From NCBI GenBank assembly GCA_016872595.1, contig VGZJ01000029.1, positions 1 to 34,783 of the forward strand: DNA of 34,783 nt, given 5' to 3'. The translations under genes were made by a program, and so were the position numbers. A model generated the notes under the pieces. It ran no database searches, was not told the DNA's origin, and saw nothing but the letters and a program-made list of their open reading frames with translations. Numbering within the stretch: position 1 is the first letter of the stretch; every line of letters begins with the position of its first letter. Positions 1 through 9,478 of this stretch are shown in pieces. Origin of the DNA: Planctomycetota bacterium. GTDB lineage: Bacteria; Planctomycetota; Planctomycetia; Gemmatales; Gemmataceae.

Positions 1-3000
1 GGCCCCGGCCGCGTCACCGCCGGGCGCTACCTCGCCGAGGCCCTGTTCCGCCGCGGCGACACCGCCGGCGCGCTCGCCGCCCTCGCCGACTTCCCCGATC
101 TGCACGACAAGCTCGACGACCCGCTGGGCCGGCGCGACACCCAGCGCCAGCGCGCCGTTCTGTTCGCCGCTCAGAACAAGACCGCGGACGCGGTCGCCCT
201 CTTTAAGGAAGCCCTCGAACTCCACCAGAAGCACCAACCGAAGCGCCGGTTGGTGGCGGGCGACATCCTCGCGGAGTGGTCGGTGGCCGCGGCGAAGGCC
301 GACGCGCCGGACCTGCGCGCCCGCGCCGCGGCCGAGTACCGGGCCGCGCTCGCGGCCCCGTCCGACGACCCGGACGCGGGCGGGCCGCTGGCCGCGTTCG
401 TCCGGCTCCAAGCCCTCACCCGCTCCGCGCGCGACTTCAAGCAGGCGCTCGTCCTCACCACGAGCGCCGGCGAGCGCTGGTCCGGCGACCAGCTCGTGGA
501 CGGCCGCATCCGCTCCGACCGCGGCGGGCTTCAGCTCATCACCTCCGACTACCAGAAGGCCCGCGAGTCGCTGGCGAGCGCGCTCGCGGACCTCGATAGG
601 GCCGAGCCGCCGAACCTGCGCGCGCTGCCGAAGGTACTGGTGAACCTCGCGACGGCCGAACTCGCGTGCGACGCCGGGGACCGCGCCGACCCCCTGCTGG
701 TCCGGTGCGCCGCGCTGTACGCGAAGCACGCGCTCCCGGCCGACGCGGTGCGCGTCGAGTGCGACTACTTGCAGGGCGTGGCCGCGGCGCGCAAGGGCGA
801 CTTCGCCCGCGCGATGACCCTGTTCCGCGCCGGGCTGGACCGGGCCGCCGCGGTCGGCCGCGCCGCGGACCCGGTGCGGTTCAACCTGTCGCTCAACGTC
901 GCCCTCATCCACAAGGAACAGGGCGACGCGCCGGCGGCCCTCGACGCGCTCAAGAAGGCCGCCGCGGTGCTGGTCGCGTTCCCCGAACCCGACGACGCCA
1001 GCGCCGCGCTGGTCGACGCGGTGCGCGCCGACCTGTACCTGTCGCAAGGGCAGGTCGCGCCGGCGCTCGAACTGGTGCCGGCTCTCGAGGCCGTGTGCGC
1101 GAAGTACGGCTACCGCAAGGGCTACCTGTGGGCGACCGCGAAGCACGTCCGCGCGCTCGACCGGCTCGCGCAGAAGGACGCGCCCGGCGCGGAGGCGATC
1201 TGGACCGAACTGGCCGAAGTGCAGCGCGCGGAGGGCCACGTGCTGCTCGCGCGCACGCTGAACTTCCTCGGCATCTGCGCCGACCTGCGCGGCCGGCCCG
1301 CGGACGCGGGCAAGCGGTTCGAGGAGGCCCGCGCGTTCCAAGCGGCGCGCCCGCGGTGCCCGCCGGTCACGCGCGCCATCACCCTCTGGCGGCTCGCCGT
1401 CCTCGCGGACAAGGGCGGCAAGAAGGGCGAGGCGAAGAAACTGCTGGCCGAGGTGTTCGACCTCGCCGACCGGGCGCGGGTCAACACGTTCGGCGAGGCC
1501 GCGCAGCGCGCGCAGTTCTTCGCCCAGTTCGCCCCGGCGTTCGAGCAACTGGCCGCGTGGTGCGCCCGCGACAACGACGGCGATGGCCTGTTGCGCGCCG
1601 TCGTCCGGAGCCGGAGCCGCACGCTCCTCGATCAGATGCTGGCGACCGGCGCGGACCCGCGCGACCGGCTGACCGGGCCGAACCGCGCCGCGCTGCTGGC
1701 GCGCGAGGCCGACGCCCGCCGCGCCGTCTCGCGATTGCGCGCGCAGGCGCTCGCGCTGACCGCGGACGACCCCGCCGCGAAGAAGCTGCTGGCCGACCTC
1801 GAAGCGGCCCAAGCCGAGTACGCCGACACGTGGCGCGAGATCGCCAACGCCGACCCGCTGACGCGCGTCCTCACCGACCCGGCGTTCGCCGAGGCCGCGC
1901 TCGCACAAGTTCGGAAGGACGCCCACCGCGCCGGCGGCGTGCTGCTCACGTACATGATCGGCCGCGACGACAGCTTCGCCGTACTGAGCACCGACCCCGC
2001 CGCGCCGCCGCAGGTGTTCCGCCTGAGCGTGCCGAAGCCGCTGGCCGAGGCCGTGGGCGACCCGCCGCCCGCGGACGCGACCGCCCGCGCCGGGTTCCGC
2101 GGCGTCGTGCTCAAGCCCGGCCCGAAGCAGCCCGAGCGCCCGGCCCCGGCCGGCGTCGAACTCGTGCCGCTGACCGAGGCCGTCGCCGCGCGCCTCGTGA
2201 ACCACTACCTGCGCCAGATCGCCGACCCGCAGTTCAACCCGACGCGCGGCGTCACCCTCGTGGGGAAAAAACCCGGCGCGACGCTGACGGCCGCGCCGGA
2301 GGCGCTGGGCGACGCGCTGCTGCCCGCGGCCCTGCGCGAGAAGCTCCGCGCCGCCGCGGTGAAGCGCGTCGTGCTGGTGCCGGACGCCGCGCTACACAAG
2401 CTCCCGTTCGAGGCGCTGCTGCTCTCGACCGGCGCGGCCCCGAAGTACGCGCTCGACGAGCTGCCGCCGGTGTGTTACGCACCGTCGGTCGCGGCGCTCG
2501 CCGTGGTGCTGAACCGGCCGCGCGCCGCGGGCGGCGACGACACCTTGCTGACGGTGGGCGACCCGGCGTACCCGGCCGCGGTCGGCGCGCTGCCGCGGCT
2601 CCCGTTCACCGCGGTCGAGAGCAAGAAGGTGCGCGAGTTCTTCGCCGCCGCGCGCGTGACCGCGCTCGAAGGGGCCGACGCGACCGAGGCGAAGGTGGCC
2701 GCGGCGCTGCCCGGCAAGCGGTACGTTCACCTCGCGGCGCACGGGTTCGCGGACGCCGCGTTCGGCAACGCCTTCGCCGCGGTCGCGCTCGCGCCCCCGG
2801 CGCACGGCCGCGCCGACCCCGCCGACGACGGGTTCCTGACCCTGCACGAGATTTCGCGCCTGAACCTCGCCGGGTGCGAACTGACCGTGCTGAGCGCGTG
2901 CGTCACGAACGTAGGCCCGCAGCGCCCGATGGAAGCGGGCGTGACGCTGGCGGGCGCGTTCCTCGGGGCCGGGTCGCGCGGGGTGATGGCGAGTTGCTGG

Positions 3001-3186
3001 TCGGTGGACGACGCCGCGACCGCCGAGCTGATGGGCGCGTTCTTCGGCGCGGCCCGCCCCGCAGCCGGCAAGGGCGCGCCGCACCCGGAATCGCTGCACG
3101 CGGCCCGCCGCGCCGTCCGCGCCAAACCCGGGTGGGACGCCCCGTTCTACTGGGCACCCTTCGTGTACCTCGGCCCGCCAGACTGA
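1..3186 (+). CDS. TPR-CHAT domain protein (CHAT cysteine protease), 5' truncated by window edge
   Basis: The frame is open from base 1 to the TGA at 3184-3186, so the true start lies outside the window; the first internal ATG-like codon is not the start. The N-terminal two thirds are Ala/Leu-rich helical repeats of TPR type. The last ~350 residues are a CHAT domain (caspase fold, HetF-associated with TPRs). The catalytic pair is visible: His in HLAAHGF (His codon 2740-2742) and Cys in LSACVT (Cys codon 2899-2901), so the protease is probably active. CHAT proteins are caspase-like peptidases; many act in signalling or defence after a partner is sensed through the TPRs. The substrate cannot be told here. 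No neighbour shares its strand before 7863, so partners would lie upstream of the window. Confidence 0.88.
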   Translation, partial: GPGRVTAGRYLAEALFRRGDTAGALAALADFPDLHDKLDDPLGRRDTQRQRAVLFAAQNKTADAVALFKEALELHQKHQPKRRLVAGDILAEWSVAAAKADAPDLRARAAAEYRAALAAPSDDPDAGGPLAAFVRLQALTRSARDFKQALVLTTSAGERWSGDQLVDGRIRSDRGGLQLITSDYQKARESLASALADLDRAEPPNLRALPKVLVNLATAELACDAGDRADPLLVRCAALYAKHALPADAVRVECDYLQGVAAARKGDFARAMTLFRAGLDRAAAVGRAADPVRFNLSLNVALIHKEQGDAPAALDALKKAAAVLVAFPEPDDASAALVDAVRADLYLSQGQVAPALELVPALEAVCAKYGYRKGYLWATAKHVRALDRLAQKDAPGAEAIWTELAEVQRAEGHVLLARTLNFLGICADLRGRPADAGKRFEEARAFQAARPRCPPVTRAITLWRLAVLADKGGKKGEAKKLLAEVFDLADRARVNTFGEAAQRAQFFAQFAPAFEQLAAWCARDNDGDGLLRAVVRSRSRTLLDQMLATGADPRDRLTGPNRAALLAREADARRAVSRLRAQALALTADDPAAKKLLADLEAAQAEYADTWREIANADPLTRVLTDPAFAEAALAQVRKDAHRAGGVLLTYMIGRDDSFAVLSTDPAAPPQVFRLSVPKPLAEAVGDPPPADATARAGFRGVVLKPGPKQPERPAPAGVELVPLTEAVAARLVNHYLRQIADPQFNPTRGVTLVGKKPGATLTAAPEALGDALLPAALREKLRAAAVKRVVLVPDAALHKLPFEALLLSTGAAPKYALDELPPVCYAPSVAALAVVLNRPRAAGGDDTLLTVGDPAYPAAVGALPRLPFTAVESKKVREFFAAARVTALEGADATEAKVAAALPGKRYVHLAAHGFADAAFGNAFAAVALAPPAHGRADPADDGFLTLHEISRLNLAGCELTVLSACVTNVGPQRPMEAGVTLAGAFLGAGSRGVMASCWSVDDAATAELMGAFFGAARPAAGKGAPHPESLHAARRAVRAKPGWDAPFYWAPFVYLGPPD

Positions 3187-3200
3187 GCGCGGAGCCGAGT

Positions 3201-3309
3201 GTAGCCCTCACGCTCCGCGTGAGGACCGTGCGCGTCGGCGAAATGGGAGCGGCGACCGAACCGAAGAACCGCCTATGCCAGCGGCCCTCACGCGGAGCGT
3301 GAGGACTAC
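3201..3309. repeat. REPIN-like inverted pair of palindromes (family A)
   Basis: Two 28-bp arms (3201-3228 and 3282-3309) are inverted copies with two mismatches, separated by 53 bp. Each arm contains its own hairpin: an 8-bp stem CCTCACGC/GCGTGAGG with loop TCC at 3206-3224 and loop GGA at 3286-3304. It sits between the CHAT gene stop and the convergent nucleotidyltransferase stop, so it may also act as a bidirectional terminator; there is no T-tract. Confidence 0.75.
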
Positions 3310-3333
3310 GATCTTGGCCCCACACCTCGCCCC

Positions 3334-3912
3334 TCATCCGCTCGCGGCTCGGAGTTGCGTGCTGGACACGTCGGCGCGGAAGTCGGCTTCGGCGAGCGCG
3401 ACGAACAGCGCCGCAAACTCGGCCGTCACCGCACCGGGGTCCCACGTGCGGAACGCGCCGCCCGCGTCCGCGCGCCCGCCCACCACGAGCCGCGCGCCGC
3501 GCTCCAGTAGCGCGCGCAGGGCCGCGTCGCGCCCCCCTGCCCCGCCGTAATACTTCGGGTCGATCACGCGGACGGCCGTGTCCCAGCCGAGCACGAACGC
3601 CGCGCCCGGGAACAGCGCCGCCTTCTGCGCGAACGTGGGGGCGCGCGTGACCCACAGCGGGCCGACGCCGGCGAACTGCGCCGCCCGGCGCGCGACCTCG
3701 TCGGCCGGCAGGTCCGGCTTGTCAACGTTCGCGACGCTCAACTCGAAGTGGACCGCGGTGCCGAGGCGCGCGGCCGCGGCCCGCGCCAGAGCCGTGTGCC
3801 CGTGGTGCAACGGGTTGAACGACCCCGGCAGCAGCGCCGCCGGCGGGTCGCCGGCGGGCGCGTCGGTGCCGTCGATGATGAGCCGCGCCGCGGGCGGGTG
3901 GGGAGGGGTCAT
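3334..3912 (-). CDS. HIGH-motif nucleotidyltransferase (NMN/NaMN adenylyltransferase-like)
   Basis: The 192-residue product has the nucleotidyltransferase signature GSFNPLHHGH at residues 30-39 and a C-terminal SSTQLR at about 183-188, the ISSTxIR-like element that binds the nucleotide phosphates. This is the cytidylyltransferase-like superfamily that includes nicotinate/nicotinamide mononucleotide adenylyltransferases. The middle part (GWDTAVRVIDPKYYGG) also resembles the eukaryote-like CinA-associated branch, so the exact substrate is uncertain. It starts 7 bp after the stop of the upstream kinase gene, so the two are probably co-transcribed. The start ATG at 3910-3912 is the only good one near the family motif. 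Confidence 0.8.
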   Translation of the reverse strand: MTPPHPPAARLIIDGTDAPAGDPPAALLPGSFNPLHHGHTALARAAAARLGTAVHFELSVANVDKPDLPADEVARRAAQFAGVGPLWVTRAPTFAQKAALFPGAAFVLGWDTAVRVIDPKYYGGAGGRDAALRALLERGARLVVGGRADAGGAFRTWDPGAVTAEFAALFVALAEADFRADVSSTQLRAASG

Positions 3913-3919
3913 CGGCGCG

Positions 3920-6900
3920 CTACGGCTTCGGGCCGAGCACCTTGCAGTTCGGGAGCGCCGCCTTCAGCCTCTCGACGCCCGCGGCGCTCACCTTCGTCCC
4001 GCTCAGGCCGAGCGACGTGAGCGCGGTCAGGTCCTTCAGCGCGTCCACCCCGCCGTCGGTGATCGCGGTGTTCTCGAGACTGAGTGAGGTCAGCTTCGGC
4101 AGGCCCTTGAGGTGCTTCAGTCCGGGGTCGCCGATCTTCGTGTGCAACAGTCGAAGGCTTTCGAGGTTCTTCAGGTGGGCGAGGTGGGTGAGTTGCGCGT
4201 CCGTTACCCACGATACGTCGAGGTCGAGGTGGCGCAGTCCGGGCAGCTTGTCGAGCCGCGCGAGTTCGAGCGGCTTGCCCCCCAAGTGGGTCAGTTCGAG
4301 CGTTTTCAGCGGGCACGCCGCGAGGTGCTCCAGCCCGGTGCCGGTCACGCGCGTGGCCTGAAGTCCGAGGAGCTTCCGTTTGGTCATCTCCTTCAGGTGC
4401 TTCAGTCCGTCGTCGGTCGTCTGGGTGCTGTGGAGGCCGAGCCATTCGAGTTCGGTCAGCGGGGCGAGGTGGGCCAGCCCCGCGTCCGTGGTGTTCTTCC
4501 CCGGCAGCGTGAGCTGCGTGAGGTTCTTCAGTTTGCCGATGTGCTTCAGGCCGTCGTCGGTGATCTCCGTGCCGCCGAGGTCGAGGTGCTCGAGCCACGG
4601 CATCGCGCCGAGGTGCGCGGCCCCGTCGTCGCCGACCCGTGTGCCGTTGACGTACACGCGGGTCAGCCTCTTCAGACCTTTCAGGTTCGCGAGCCCGGCC
4701 CCGGTCATGGGGGTAGCGGCTAGGTGGAGCTGCGTGAGTTCGTGCAGCCCGCGGAGCTTGGCGAGGTTCGCGTCGGTCGCCTCCTTGCACGCGCCGAGCT
4801 CGAGGCGCAGGATCACGACCGCGCCCTCTTTGGGGAAGTTCTTGGCGTTGACGTGCTGCGGGGTCCCGTCGCGCTGGCGGAGCGTGAGGGTGCCGCCGTT
4901 CGCGAGGGCCCACTCCGCGACCGCGCGGTTGTCGATCAACTTCGGCTCGACGACCCCGCTATCGCTGTAGATGGTGCAGTCCGGCAGCGCCTTGGCGAGG
5001 GCCGCGATCCCGTCCGCGGTCACCTTCGTTTTCGTCGCGTACACGACGCGCAGGTTGGTGAGACCGTGCAGGTGCTTTAGTCCCGCGTCGCCGACGGCGG
5101 TGTTGTTCAGCGACAGCTCCGTGAGGCCCGTCAGGTCGCTCAGGTGGGCGAGGCCCGCGTCCGTGACCGGAGTGCTGTTGAGGAACAGGACGTTCAGGTC
5201 AGTGAGGTTGGCGAGTCCGGCGTCGGTGACTTTCTGGTTCACGCCGAGGTCGAACTTCTGGATCGTGAAGGCGTCGCCGTTCGGGAGGTCGCCGGCGTTG
5301 GCGACGACCCGGTGCGCGCCGCCGGTGGCGACCGTGACCTTGCCGCCGACGAAGAACGCCCACTCCGCCGCGGCGCGGGCCCGGCCCTGTGGCGAGACCG
5401 TGCCACCGGCCCAACTGATTCGGCACTTCGGGAGCGCCCTCGCCAGCTTTTCCACGCCCGGCTTGGACACCTTCGTGTCCGTAGCGAACAGGACGGTGAG
5501 CTTCGTCAGGGTGGCGAGGTGTTCGAGGCCGGCGTCGGTGATCGCAGTGTTCTTGATGTCAAGGGTGACGAGCGACCGCACCTTGCCCACGGGCACCATC
5601 GCGGCGTCGGTGACGGGCGAGCCGGAGATGTTCAGGTACGTTAGCGCCGTGAGCCCTTCGAGCTTGGTCAACCCCACATCATTCACCGACGCGCCGCGCG
5701 CGGTGAAGTCGAGTTTGGACAGCACGAACGGCCCCGCGGGTAGGTCGGCGGCGCGGTTGACGCTGGCGTTCGGGGTATTGCCGTCGTGGATCGTCACCTT
5801 CCCGCCGACCGTAAACGCCCACAGCGCCGCGGCCCGGTCGGAGTTGTCGCGCACGACGCGGCAGTTGCGCGGGGCCGCACCGAGTTGCTTCGCCCCGTCG
5901 TCGCTGAGCTCCGTGCCGGTCGCGTAGAGCACCTTGAGCTTGGCAAGCCCGGCGAGGTGCGGCACCGCGGCGCTATCGACCTTGGTGCGGTTCAACGAGA
6001 GGGTCTCGAGTTCGGTCAGCCCGGCGAGGGGCGCGAGGCCGCCGCCGGTTACGTCCGTGCCGTCGAGGGTGAGGCCGGTCAGCTTCAAGCCGGCGAGGTG
6101 CTTCAGCCCCTCGTTGGTGACCCTTGTATCGGCGAGCGACAGCCACGTGAGCGCGGTGATGCCCTTCAGGTGCGCGAGGCCGGCGTCGCCGATCTTGGTG
6201 TTGTGCGCCGTGAGGCTGGTGAGGGGGAGCGCGGCGAAGCGCCTCAGGTCGTCGTCCGTGACCCCGGCGCAGTTGTTGAGGTCCACGGCGGTCACGGTGA
6301 ACGGCCCCGCGGGCGCGGATGCCGGGGCCACGAGTTCCCGCTCGCCGGTCGCGGTCTTGATCGTCACCTTGCCGCCGACCGACAGCACCCACTCGGCGAC
6401 CTCGCGCTGGGTGTACTCCTTCGGTTTCGGCGGCACGGGACCGGGGTTCGGCTTCGGGGTGTCCTTCGCGGTCTCGTCCGGGGCGGGGTCGGGCTTCTTC
6501 TGGAGGAACTGGATCGCGACGACCGCGCCGACCGCGGCGAGCAGGCACGCGCCGCCGACCGCGAGCCACACCCCGCGCGAGGTCCGCGCGGCGCGCGCCG
6601 GGCGCGCCGGGCGCGCCGGGCGCGGGGCGGGCTTCGCCACTTCGCCGGACGGCGCGGGCAGTTCGGTGGCTTGCAGTTCCGTGAACGGGTTGTGCTCCGG
6701 GCGCACCGCCGACGGCGGCTGCGGCTGGGGGTGCACCACGACCGGAAGGCTCTGCGACACGCTCGCGGCCATCGGGACGCTGTCGAGCGCCGCGCCCGAT
6801 GCGCCGCCGGGCGCGGGCGCGGCCTTGCGCTGCTTGGCGATCTCGCGCAGGGCGGCGGCTACCTCGGCCGCGCTCGCGGGGCGCTTCTCCGGGTCCTTCT

Positions 6901-7783
6901 CCAACATCCGCATGATGAGGTCGGAGAGGGCCGGGGGCAGGTCCGGGTTCAGGGCGTGCGGCGCGGGCGGGGTGACGACGGCGAGGCTGGTGAGCACGGC
7001 CATGACCGTCGCGCCGGCGAACGGGGCCGCGCCGGTGGTCATGCGGTACAGCACCACGCCGAGGCTGAACAGGTCGCTGCGGTGGTCGATCTTATCGCCG
7101 CGGGCCTGTTCTGGGCTCATGTACGCGGGCGTGCCCAGAACGCCCCCTGTGCCGGTGAGCTGCGTGTCGCCCTCGGCCGGGCGCGCCAGCCCGAAGTCGA
7201 GTACCTTGACGCGGCGGAACTTCTTGCCGAGGTCGTCGGACCCGCGCTCGCCCTCGATCCACAGGTTCGCGGGCTTGATGTCGCGGTGAACCAGCTTGTG
7301 GGCGTGGGCCGCGGCCAGCCCGTCGGCGGTCTCGCGCCCCACCTTGAGGGCGACGCCCAGCAGCGGGACCGGCTCGCGCTCGAGCCACTTGTTGAGCGGT
7401 TCGCCGTCGAGTACGGGCATGGCGATGAACGGGACGCCGGCGTCCTCGCCCACCTGCCAGATTTCGATGACGTTGTCGTGGCGCACCTTGGCGGCGGCGC
7501 GGGCCTCGCGCAGGAACCGCTCGACGGCCCCCGGCTGGCTGACCAGTTCCGGGCGCATGGTCTTGAGGGCGACCGCGCGGTCGGCGCGCGGGTCGTGCGC
7601 GCGGTAGACGAGCCCCATGCCGCCGGTGCCCAGAAGCCCGTCGATGCGGTACCCGGCGAGCGCGGCCGGGAGGCCGTCGGCGCGCGCGCCGGCCGGAGCG
7701 GTGCCGCTGCCGTCGGCCGAGTGGGCGCTGGTCCAATCGGCGGGCACGGCGTGGGACCCGGACTCCGACTCGGGACGGTTCAT
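3920..7783 (-). CDS. Receptor-like Ser/Thr protein kinase with four WxxxxGG/LRR modules
   Basis: 1287 residues from the ATG at 7783; a start at 7864 would overlap the divergent gene and adds no conserved sequence. Kinase domain at about residues 45-315: Gly loop GTGGMG (52-57), VALK lysine at 74, HRDIKPAN with catalytic Asp at 168, DFG Asp at 196 and SPEQ in the activation segment, so it should be active. A Pro/Ala linker leads to one membrane helix (about 405-428). The extracytoplasmic part holds four modules, each opening with a W-x(4-5)-GG-x-V/L-T-I/V/L strand (near 463, 653, 804 and 955) followed by leucine-rich repeats of the type L..L.L..T.V.DAGL.HL; the last module is longest, about 330 residues. 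The LRRs probably sense a ligand outside the cytoplasm and the kinase signals inside. Target unknown. Confidence 0.9.
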   Translation of the reverse strand: MNRPESESGSHAVPADWTSAHSADGSGTAPAGARADGLPAALAGYRIDGLLGTGGMGLVYRAHDPRADRAVALKTMRPELVSQPGAVERFLREARAAAKVRHDNVIEIWQVGEDAGVPFIAMPVLDGEPLNKWLEREPVPLLGVALKVGRETADGLAAAHAHKLVHRDIKPANLWIEGERGSDDLGKKFRRVKVLDFGLARPAEGDTQLTGTGGVLGTPAYMSPEQARGDKIDHRSDLFSLGVVLYRMTTGAAPFAGATVMAVLTSLAVVTPPAPHALNPDLPPALSDLIMRMLEKDPEKRPASAAEVAAALREIAKQRKAAPAPGGASGAALDSVPMAASVSQSLPVVVHPQPQPPSAVRPEHNPFTELQATELPAPSGEVAKPAPRPARPARPARAARTSRGVWLAVGGACLLAAVGAVVAIQFLQKKPDPAPDETAKDTPKPNPGPVPPKPKEYTQREVAEWVLSVGGKVTIKTATGERELVAPASAPAGPFTVTAVDLNNCAGVTDDDLRRFAALPLTSLTAHNTKIGDAGLAHLKGITALTWLSLADTRVTNEGLKHLAGLKLTGLTLDGTDVTGGGLAPLAGLTELETLSLNRTKVDSAAVPHLAGLAKLKVLYATGTELSDDGAKQLGAAPRNCRVVRDNSDRAAALWAFTVGGKVTIHDGNTPNASVNRAADLPAGPFVLSKLDFTARGASVNDVGLTKLEGLTALTYLNISGSPVTDAAMVPVGKVRSLVTLDIKNTAITDAGLEHLATLTKLTVLFATDTKVSKPGVEKLARALPKCRISWAGGTVSPQGRARAAAEWAFFVGGKVTVATGGAHRVVANAGDLPNGDAFTIQKFDLGVNQKVTDAGLANLTDLNVLFLNSTPVTDAGLAHLSDLTGLTELSLNNTAVGDAGLKHLHGLTNLRVVYATKTKVTADGIAALAKALPDCTIYSDSGVVEPKLIDNRAVAEWALANGGTLTLRQRDGTPQHVNAKNFPKEGAVVILRLELGACKEATDANLAKLRGLHELTQLHLAATPMTGAGLANLKGLKRLTRVYVNGTRVGDDGAAHLGAMPWLEHLDLGGTEITDDGLKHIGKLKNLTQLTLPGKNTTDAGLAHLAPLTELEWLGLHSTQTTDDGLKHLKEMTKRKLLGLQATRVTGTGLEHLAACPLKTLELTHLGGKPLELARLDKLPGLRHLDLDVSWVTDAQLTHLAHLKNLESLRLLHTKIGDPGLKHLKGLPKLTSLSLENTAITDGGVDALKDLTALTSLGLSGTKVSAAGVERLKAALPNCKVLGPKP

Positions 7784-7862
7784 GCACAAGGCTCCGGCGA
7801 ACGCGGGCTCCGTTCGGATAGCATAAAGAAGCGCCGCCCCGCCCGCTACACCCGGAACCCCC
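7784..7862. promoter_or_regulatory. Divergent promoter spacer between kinase and DUF4198 genes
   Basis: 79 bp separate the two start codons once the kinase start is placed at 7783. An AT-richer patch at 7817-7831 contains TAGCAT on the plus strand and TATGCT on the minus strand, possible -10 boxes for each direction. No convincing -35 boxes are seen, so this is a positional inference. Confidence 0.25.
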
Positions 7863-8666
7863 ATGACCCGTGCCGCCGCGCTCGCCGTTCTGCTCCTCGC
7901 CGCGCCCGCGGGCGCGCACGATTACTGGCTCGTGCCGGAGACGTACACGCCGAAGGACCGGGCCAGCGTGCCGGTGCGCCTGTTCGTCGGCGAGCACTTC
8001 AAGCCGGAACAGGAGGTCGCGTACTCCGCCAAGAAGACGCCGCTCGTGCGGCTCGTCACCGCGAAAGGCGCGGCGCAAATCTCCGAGGCCAAAAACGGCA
8101 CGAAGCCGGCGTTCGCGTTCGACATGCCGGGCACCGGGTCCGCGGTGCTGCGCGTGGACCGTGACTGGTCGGGCATCACGCTCAAAGCGGACAAGTTCAC
8201 CGCGTACTTGAAAGAAGAGGGGTTGGATGAGATCGTGACGGCGCGGGCCGCGGCCGGCGAAGCCGACGCCGACGGCAAGGAGCGCTACCGCCGGTGCCTG
8301 AAGACCGTTATTCACGGCGGCGGCAAGCCGGACGCCGCGCCCACCGAACCGCTGGGGCAGGTGTTGGAGATCGTGCCGCTGAAGAACCCGTACGCGCTCA
8401 AGGCCGGTGACGAACTACCGGTGCGCGTCGAGTTCGAGGGGAAGCCGCTAGCCGGGTTCAAGTTGGTCGCGCACCACCGGGCCGGCGACACCCTGACAAC
8501 CGCGACCGCGACCACCGACAAAGACGGCAAGGCGGAGCTGAAGCTGCCGAAGGCCGGGCCGTGGGTCGTCCGCGGGGTTCACATGCGGCGCGTGGCCGAG
8601 AAGAACCCGAACCCGCCCGCGGACTGGGAGAGCTTCTGGGCCAGCGTCACCTTCGCGCTGCCGTGA
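7863..8666 (+). CDS. Exported DUF4198 family protein
   Basis: 267 residues. A signal peptide (about residues 1-18, ending PAGA) precedes HDYWLVP, the typical mature start of DUF4198 proteins, which are periplasmic beta-rich proteins found near metal transport genes. The C-terminal half contains an Ig-like or carboxypeptidase-regulatory-like segment (DKDGKAELKLPKAGPWVVRGVHM). No transport gene lies beside it, so metal binding is only a family-based guess. The gene is 7 bp upstream of the TIGR02996 gene and probably co-transcribed with it. Confidence 0.8.
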   Translation: MTRAAALAVLLLAAPAGAHDYWLVPETYTPKDRASVPVRLFVGEHFKPEQEVAYSAKKTPLVRLVTAKGAAQISEAKNGTKPAFAFDMPGTGSAVLRVDRDWSGITLKADKFTAYLKEEGLDEIVTARAAAGEADADGKERYRRCLKTVIHGGGKPDAAPTEPLGQVLEIVPLKNPYALKAGDELPVRVEFEGKPLAGFKLVAHHRAGDTLTTATATTDKDGKAELKLPKAGPWVVRGVHMRRVAEKNPNPPADWESFWASVTFALP

Positions 8667-8673
8667 GGACCGC

Positions 8674-9063
8674 ATGACCACCGAGGACGACTTTCACACC
8701 GCGCTGGCCGCGGAGCCGCGGGACTGGCACCTGCGGCTGGTGTTCGCGGACTGGCTCGACGAGCGCGGCGACGAGCGCGCGGCGGGGTACCGCGCGATGG
8801 GCCTGCGGCGCGTCGCCCCGACACTGTGGCGCGGGGCCGGCGTGTGGGTGTGGTTGAACGAGCGGTACCTCGCCGGGTACAAGAACCGCGAAGAGGAGCT
8901 GCGAGTCTCGGTGCTGCCCGACGACTGGTACAACCGGCTCCCGCCGACGCGCCACGCCTCGCGCTGCGCGGAAGAGCGCCGGGTGCTGCGCGAGGCGCTC
9001 GACGACGCGGCCCGCGCGTTCGCGCAACTGCCCCCGGCGCGCCGGGCCGAACTGCTGGTCTGA
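8674..9063 (+). CDS. TIGR02996 (Gemmata repeat-companion domain) protein
   Basis: 129 residues. The first ~43 residues match the TIGR02996 pattern (TEDDFHTALAAEPRDWHLRL, then VFADWLDERGDERA), a domain greatly expanded in Gemmata and usually placed in front of LRR repeats. Here the rest is short, with no LRRs. An LRR C-terminal fragment in the same orientation lies downstream at 9479-9754, so the two may once have been one gene, with the small gene at 9132 now between them. Function unknown; the domain is a strong taxonomic marker. Confidence 0.85.
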   Translation: MTTEDDFHTALAAEPRDWHLRLVFADWLDERGDERAAGYRAMGLRRVAPTLWRGAGVWVWLNERYLAGYKNREEELRVSVLPDDWYNRLPPTRHASRCAEERRVLREALDDAARAFAQLPPARRAELLV

Positions 9064-9131
9064 GCCTGTTCTTCACGCCGCCGACCGCGTATCTTCACCT
9101 GTGACTCGCGCCCGTTTCGGAGGGACTCGCA

Positions 9132-9470
9132 ATGGCGTACGCGCTCGTCGTTCAATTCCCCGTTACTGGCACGCTCGGCACCGACGCCGACTTCGACCTG
9201 CGGACCCAACTGGAGCGGGAGCTGTCCGCGGCGCTGGCGGCCGCGGGCGCGGGCGAGTGCGCGCGGGGCCGCACCGAGAGCGGGCGCATGAGCGTGACCG
9301 TGGACGCGGTCGCCGACCCGCACGCGGCCCTGCGCCTCGTGACCGCCGTTCTGACCCGCCTGAGCGCGCTGCACCGGGCCACGGTGCTCCTCGAAACGCG
9401 CGGCGGCGACGACCCGGACGCGGTCACGCGGCAGGTGGTGTGGCCGGTCCCCGCGGCCCGCGTCGCCTGA
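9132..9470 (+). CDS. Small protein of unknown function
   Basis: 112 residues, start ATG at 9132 supported by a GGAGG-type Shine-Dalgarno at 9119-9123. The product begins MAYALVVQFPVTGTLG and has two predicted beta-alpha units (DFDLRTQLERELSAAL and DPHAALRLVTAVLTRLSAL). It has no cysteine cluster, signal peptide or membrane helix. I do not recognise the family. It is separated by 68 bp from the TIGR02996 gene in the same direction. Confidence 0.65.
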   Translation: MAYALVVQFPVTGTLGTDADFDLRTQLERELSAALAAAGAGECARGRTESGRMSVTVDAVADPHAALRLVTAVLTRLSALHRATVLLETRGGDDPDAVTRQVVWPVPAARVA

Positions 9471-9478
9471 GTCCGCGG

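Noticed and set aside
7784-7864. Kinase start at 7864
   Set aside because: It would overlap the divergent DUF4198 start codon and adds no conserved sequence.
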